From: an uncultured Collinsella sp.
GTDB lineage: Bacteria; Actinomycetota; Coriobacteriia; Coriobacteriales; Coriobacteriaceae
NCBI GenBank assembly: GCA_900548565.1
Contig: URKV01000087.1
Coordinates: 1 to 7,839 of the forward strand
Length of the DNA: 7,839 bases
Reading direction: 5' to 3'
Position numbers and translations under genes: made by a program. The notes below the pieces were generated by a model, which was not told the origin of the DNA, ran no database searches, and saw nothing but the letters and a program-made list of their open reading frames with translations. Below are positions 5,093-7,839 of this stretch, piece after piece. Position 1 is the first letter of the stretch. Each line of letters opens with the position of its first letter.

Positions 5093-6919
5093 ATGGCAAA
5101 GGAATCAAAAAGGGAAGGTGGAGGCATCGGCGAGTTGCTTGCGTATGCCGGTGACCGCAAATTCCTAACGTATTTGGGCATGGCGCTCTCGGCGCTCTCG
5201 CAGCTGCTGAGCTTTGGCCCGTACGTGTGCATTTGGCTTGTCGCGCGCGATCTGATCGCCGTGGCGCCCAACTGGAGCGAAGCCACTAACATCGCGATGT
5301 ACGGTTGGTGGGCCGTGGGTTTTGCCCTGGCAAGCATCGTAGCTTATTTCGTGGGGCTCATGTGCACGCATCTGTCCGCGTTTCGCTGCGCGTCCAATAT
5401 CCGTAAGGCTACGAGCGAGCACCTGCTTAAGTTGCCGCTCGGCTACTTCGACACGCATGCCACCGGCGAGCTGCGCCGCATTGTAGACGGGTGCGCCGCC
5501 TCCACCGAGACTTTGCTCGCACACATGCTGCCCGATATCGCAGGCGCCGTCGCCATGGTCGTGGGCTTGCTCGTGCTGCTTTTCGCCCTCGATTGGCGCT
5601 TGGGCGCGGCATGCCTCATCTCGGTGGCCATTTCGTTTGGCGCCATGGCCACCATGATGAGCGGCAAAGGCGCCGAGTTCATGAAGGCCTACATGGGAGC
5701 GCTGGTCAAGATGAACAAGACCGGCACCGAATACGTACGAGGCATCCCCGTGGTCAAGGTGTTTCAGCAGACGGTCTACTCCTTTAAGGCCTTCCACGAT
5801 GCGATCGCCGAATACGCCGACATGGCGCAAAACTATGCGGGCACGTTCTGCCGAGGTCCGCAGGTGCTCAACCTTACCGCGCTCAATGGCCTTGTGACAT
5901 TCCTGCTGCCCGTGGCGTTGCTGTTGGCGCCGGGCGAGACGGACTTCGCGCATTTTATGGCCAACTTCACGTTTTACGCGATATTTTCGGCCGTGGTGCC
6001 GACGGCCATGACCAAGCTCATGTTTGTGGGCGAGGCCTCTCAGACGAGTGCCGATTCGCTGGCTCGTATTCGAAGCGTCATGGATTCCAAGCAGCTCTCC
6101 GTGCCCGCCCAACCCAAGCACCCTGTCGGTGGCGACGTGCGATTTGAGGACGTGAGTTTTACCTACGAGGGTGCCGAAACACCTGCCGTTAGCCATGTGA
6201 GTTTCAGCGTTCCCACTGGTAGCACCCTCGCCCTGGTGGGTCCCTCGGGTGGCGGTAAGTCAACCTGCGCAAGCCTGATCCCGCGTTTTTGGGATGTTTC
6301 CTCGGGTCGAGTGCTCGTAGGTGGTGTGGACGTTCGCGATATGGATCCGCACGAGCTTATGGGCCAGGTCGCCTTCGTGTTCCAGGCCAACCAGCTGTTC
6401 CGGCAAACACTTGCCGATAACGTGCGCGCCTCCAAGCCTACGGCCACTGACGACGAAGTGCGTGCGGCCCTCTCCGCAGCTCAGTGCGACGATATTGTGG
6501 CCAAGCTCCCACAGGGCATCAATACCATGCTCGGTGCCGGCGGAGCATATCTTTCGGGCGGCGAGGTCCAGCGCGTGGCACTCGCCCGCGCGATCCTTAA
6601 AGACGCGCCTATCGTGGTGCTCGACGAGGCCACGGCGTTTGCCGATCCCGAGAACGAGGCGCTCATCCAGCGCGCCTTTAGCGAGCTGGCGGCGGGCCGC
6701 ACGGTCATTATGATTGCGCACCGGCTTTCGACCGTGGTGGGCGCAGACCAAATCGTGGTGCTCAACCAGGGCAGCGTGCAGGAGTCGGGTACCCATGCCG
6801 AGTTGCTGTCCCAAAACGGCCTGTATGCCAAGATGTGGGCTGAGTACGAGCAGGCCGCGAGTTGGAAGATTACTGCTACGACCGCGGATACCGCCGTCGC
6901 GAAGGGAGGCGAGGCCTAA
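5093..6919 (+). CDS. ABC half-transporter (permease-ATPase), IrtAB/YbtPQ-like
   Basis: This 608-residue protein combines an exporter-fold (type IV) membrane domain with a C-terminal ATPase. Membrane segments are likely near 24-50, 68-90, 146-166, 168-190, 264-280 and 288-310. The ATPase has Walker A GPSGGGKST (383-391, K389), Q-loop Q431 in FVFQANQLF, signature LSGGE (488-492), Walker B IVVLDE (507-512, catalytic E512) and switch H543 in IAHRLST. All are intact. EYVRGIPVVKVFQQT and the D-loop ATAFADPENE in place of the common SALD form point to the IrtAB/YbtPQ-like class, some members of which import metal-siderophore complexes. The siderophore-interaction domain of IrtA is absent. The start at 5093 follows AGAAAGGA. 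The next half-transporter starts immediately after the stop, so the two probably form a heterodimer in the cytoplasmic membrane. Direction of transport and substrate are not evident. Confidence 0.92.
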   Translation: MAKESKREGGGIGELLAYAGDRKFLTYLGMALSALSQLLSFGPYVCIWLVARDLIAVAPNWSEATNIAMYGWWAVGFALASIVAYFVGLMCTHLSAFRCASNIRKATSEHLLKLPLGYFDTHATGELRRIVDGCAASTETLLAHMLPDIAGAVAMVVGLLVLLFALDWRLGAACLISVAISFGAMATMMSGKGAEFMKAYMGALVKMNKTGTEYVRGIPVVKVFQQTVYSFKAFHDAIAEYADMAQNYAGTFCRGPQVLNLTALNGLVTFLLPVALLLAPGETDFAHFMANFTFYAIFSAVVPTAMTKLMFVGEASQTSADSLARIRSVMDSKQLSVPAQPKHPVGGDVRFEDVSFTYEGAETPAVSHVSFSVPTGSTLALVGPSGGGKSTCASLIPRFWDVSSGRVLVGGVDVRDMDPHELMGQVAFVFQANQLFRQTLADNVRASKPTATDDEVRAALSAAQCDDIVAKLPQGINTMLGAGGAYLSGGEVQRVALARAILKDAPIVVLDEATAFADPENEALIQRAFSELAAGRTVIMIAHRLSTVVGADQIVVLNQGSVQESGTHAELLSQNGLYAKMWAEYEQAASWKITATTADTAVAKGGEA

Positions 6920-7804
6920 ATGTCCGCCTCATTCCAAAAGAAGTATTTCCTATCCGATAAAGGCATCGCCGGCGTAAAACGCGGCATCTTCTGGACCACG
7001 CTCACCAATCTCATTACCATGGCCGGCATGGGCTTTTTATTCCTGGTTATGGCCGGCTTTGTCGAGCATCTCGCCAGCGGGACTGACCTGCCGGATGCCC
7101 TGCCGATCGTGGGCGGCCTCCTGGTCTTTTTCGTGTTGCTCTTTGTCTCTAACTGGCAGCAGTATTACTACACTTACTGCATCTTTTACGAGGAGTGCGG
7201 CAAGCAGCGTATGGAGATCGCCGAGCGCTTGCGCAAACTGCCGCTGTCGTTTTTTGGTCGTCGTGATCTGGCCGATTTAACCGAGACCATCATGGGTGAC
7301 GTCCAGGCCATGGAGCACGCCTACAGCCACGTGCTGGGAGAGCTTTGGGGTGCCATCATCGCAAGCGCCATTGTATTCGTGGCGTCGCTGTTCTTTTGCT
7401 GGCAGCTGGCGATTGCGGCGTTTTGGAGCGTTCCCGTGGCCTTTGCCGTGCTGTATCTAACACGCGGCCCCATGACCCCGGTGTTCGATCGCGTGCGCGC
7501 CGAGAAGGTCAAGGTTACCGAGGCGATTCAAGAGACGCTCGACTGCGTTCGCGAGATCCGCGCCACCAACCAGGAGGCCCATTATCTTGAGGGGCTCAAC
7601 GTCGTGATCGATGCCGAGGAGCGTGAGACCACCAAGGGTGAGCTCGTTAACGGGCTTTTGGTCAACTCCGCCTTTGCCATCCTGCGTCTGGGCATTGCCA
7701 CCACGCTGGTCACGGGTGCCGCGATGGTCGCCTCCGGGCAGGTCGACTTTTTGGTGATGTTTGCCTTCCTGCTTATGGTGAGCCGTATCTATGCGCCCTT
7801 TGAC
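6920..7804 (+). CDS. Second ABC half-transporter, cut by the contig end (N-terminal 295 residues)
   Basis: Only the membrane domain of a second exporter-fold half-transporter is present. Likely membrane segments lie near 22-46, 61-78, 141-163, 164-182, 248-270 and 274-290, with the usual cytoplasmic coupling stretch KLPLSFFGRRDLADL (106-120) and ETLDCVREIRATNQE (205-219). The ATPase domain expected after about residue 330 is missing because genomic sequence stops at 7804. The open frame continues for six codons (LSLIHI) to a TGA, but those codons are sequencing adapter and must not be annotated as protein. The ATG follows the stop of the previous gene with no gap, with GAAGGGAGGCGAG as ribosome site inside that gene. 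The pairing suggests a heterodimeric IrtAB/YbtPQ-like transporter with the upstream protein. It is not a pseudogene as far as can be seen. Confidence 0.88.
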
Positions 7805-7839
7805 CTGTCTCTTATACACATCTGACGCTGCCGACGATC
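7805..7839. other. Illumina Nextera adapter read-through (non-genomic)
   Basis: Bases 7805-7823 are CTGTCTCTTATACACATCT, the Tn5 mosaic end used in tagmentation libraries. Bases 7824-7837 are GACGCTGCCGACGA, the Read 1 Nextera tail, and TC (7838-7839) would be the first index bases. The 33-base match is exact. It creates the false C-terminus SLIHI on the + strand and the false N-terminus MYKRQ on the minus strand. The first adapter base could also be genomic. Confidence 0.98.

Noticed and set aside
5165..6196. A 343-codon open frame antisense to the first ABC gene
   Set aside because: The + strand encodes an intact transporter here; the antisense product is His/Arg/Gly-rich with no motif.
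7805..7823. Tn5/IS50 mosaic end as a sign of a transposon insertion
   Set aside because: It is followed by the Nextera Read 1 tail and the contig end, not by IS50 sequence, so it is a library artefact.

Overview
The window is a high-GC bacterial contig end, most like a Coriobacteriia (Collinsella-type) actinobacterium. That placement is an inference from the gatC-gatA-gatB order with one-base overlaps, the GC-rich codon use (GCC, GAG, CGC) and the short GC-rich terminators; no rRNA or other phylogenetic marker is present. The last 35 bases are not genomic: they are Illumina Nextera adapter, so the sequence comes from a draft or metagenomic assembly and the last gene is cut by the contig end.

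Layout. Bases 1-245 hold no gene. They contain two perfect inverted repeats, a nested palindrome, a set of TTTTCG repeats and a probable -10 box. Bases 246-3747 carry gatC, gatA and gatB on the + strand, joined by TAATG stop/start overlaps. They encode the three subunits of the tRNA-dependent amidotransferase that makes Gln-tRNA(Gln) and/or Asn-tRNA(Asn). GatB carries an insertion of about 65 residues compared with the usual family length. Bases 3748-3973 hold two copies of a ~50-bp module, each ending in an intrinsic terminator. The second terminator abuts the stop codon of the convergent regulator gene.

Bases 3974-4978 (minus strand) encode an AraC-family regulator with a TTG start. It is divergent from two adjacent ABC half-transporter genes: 5093-6919 is complete, and 6920-7804 is cut before its nucleotide-binding domain. 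The two half-transporters have permease-ATPase architecture and the sequence signatures of the IrtAB/YbtPQ-like class, which is linked to metallophore transport, and probably form a heterodimer. The 114-bp divergent intergenic region is rich in dyads and is the likely control region. The whole forms a compact regulator-plus-transporter cassette, probably controlled by a small molecule or metal chelate, but its substrate cannot be read from the sequence.

I see no CRISPR array, RNA gene, insertion sequence or phage gene. The most certain non-routine observation is the adapter contamination. The most interesting biological leads are the divergent operator region, the duplicated terminator module, the GatB insertion and the structured leader at the left end.
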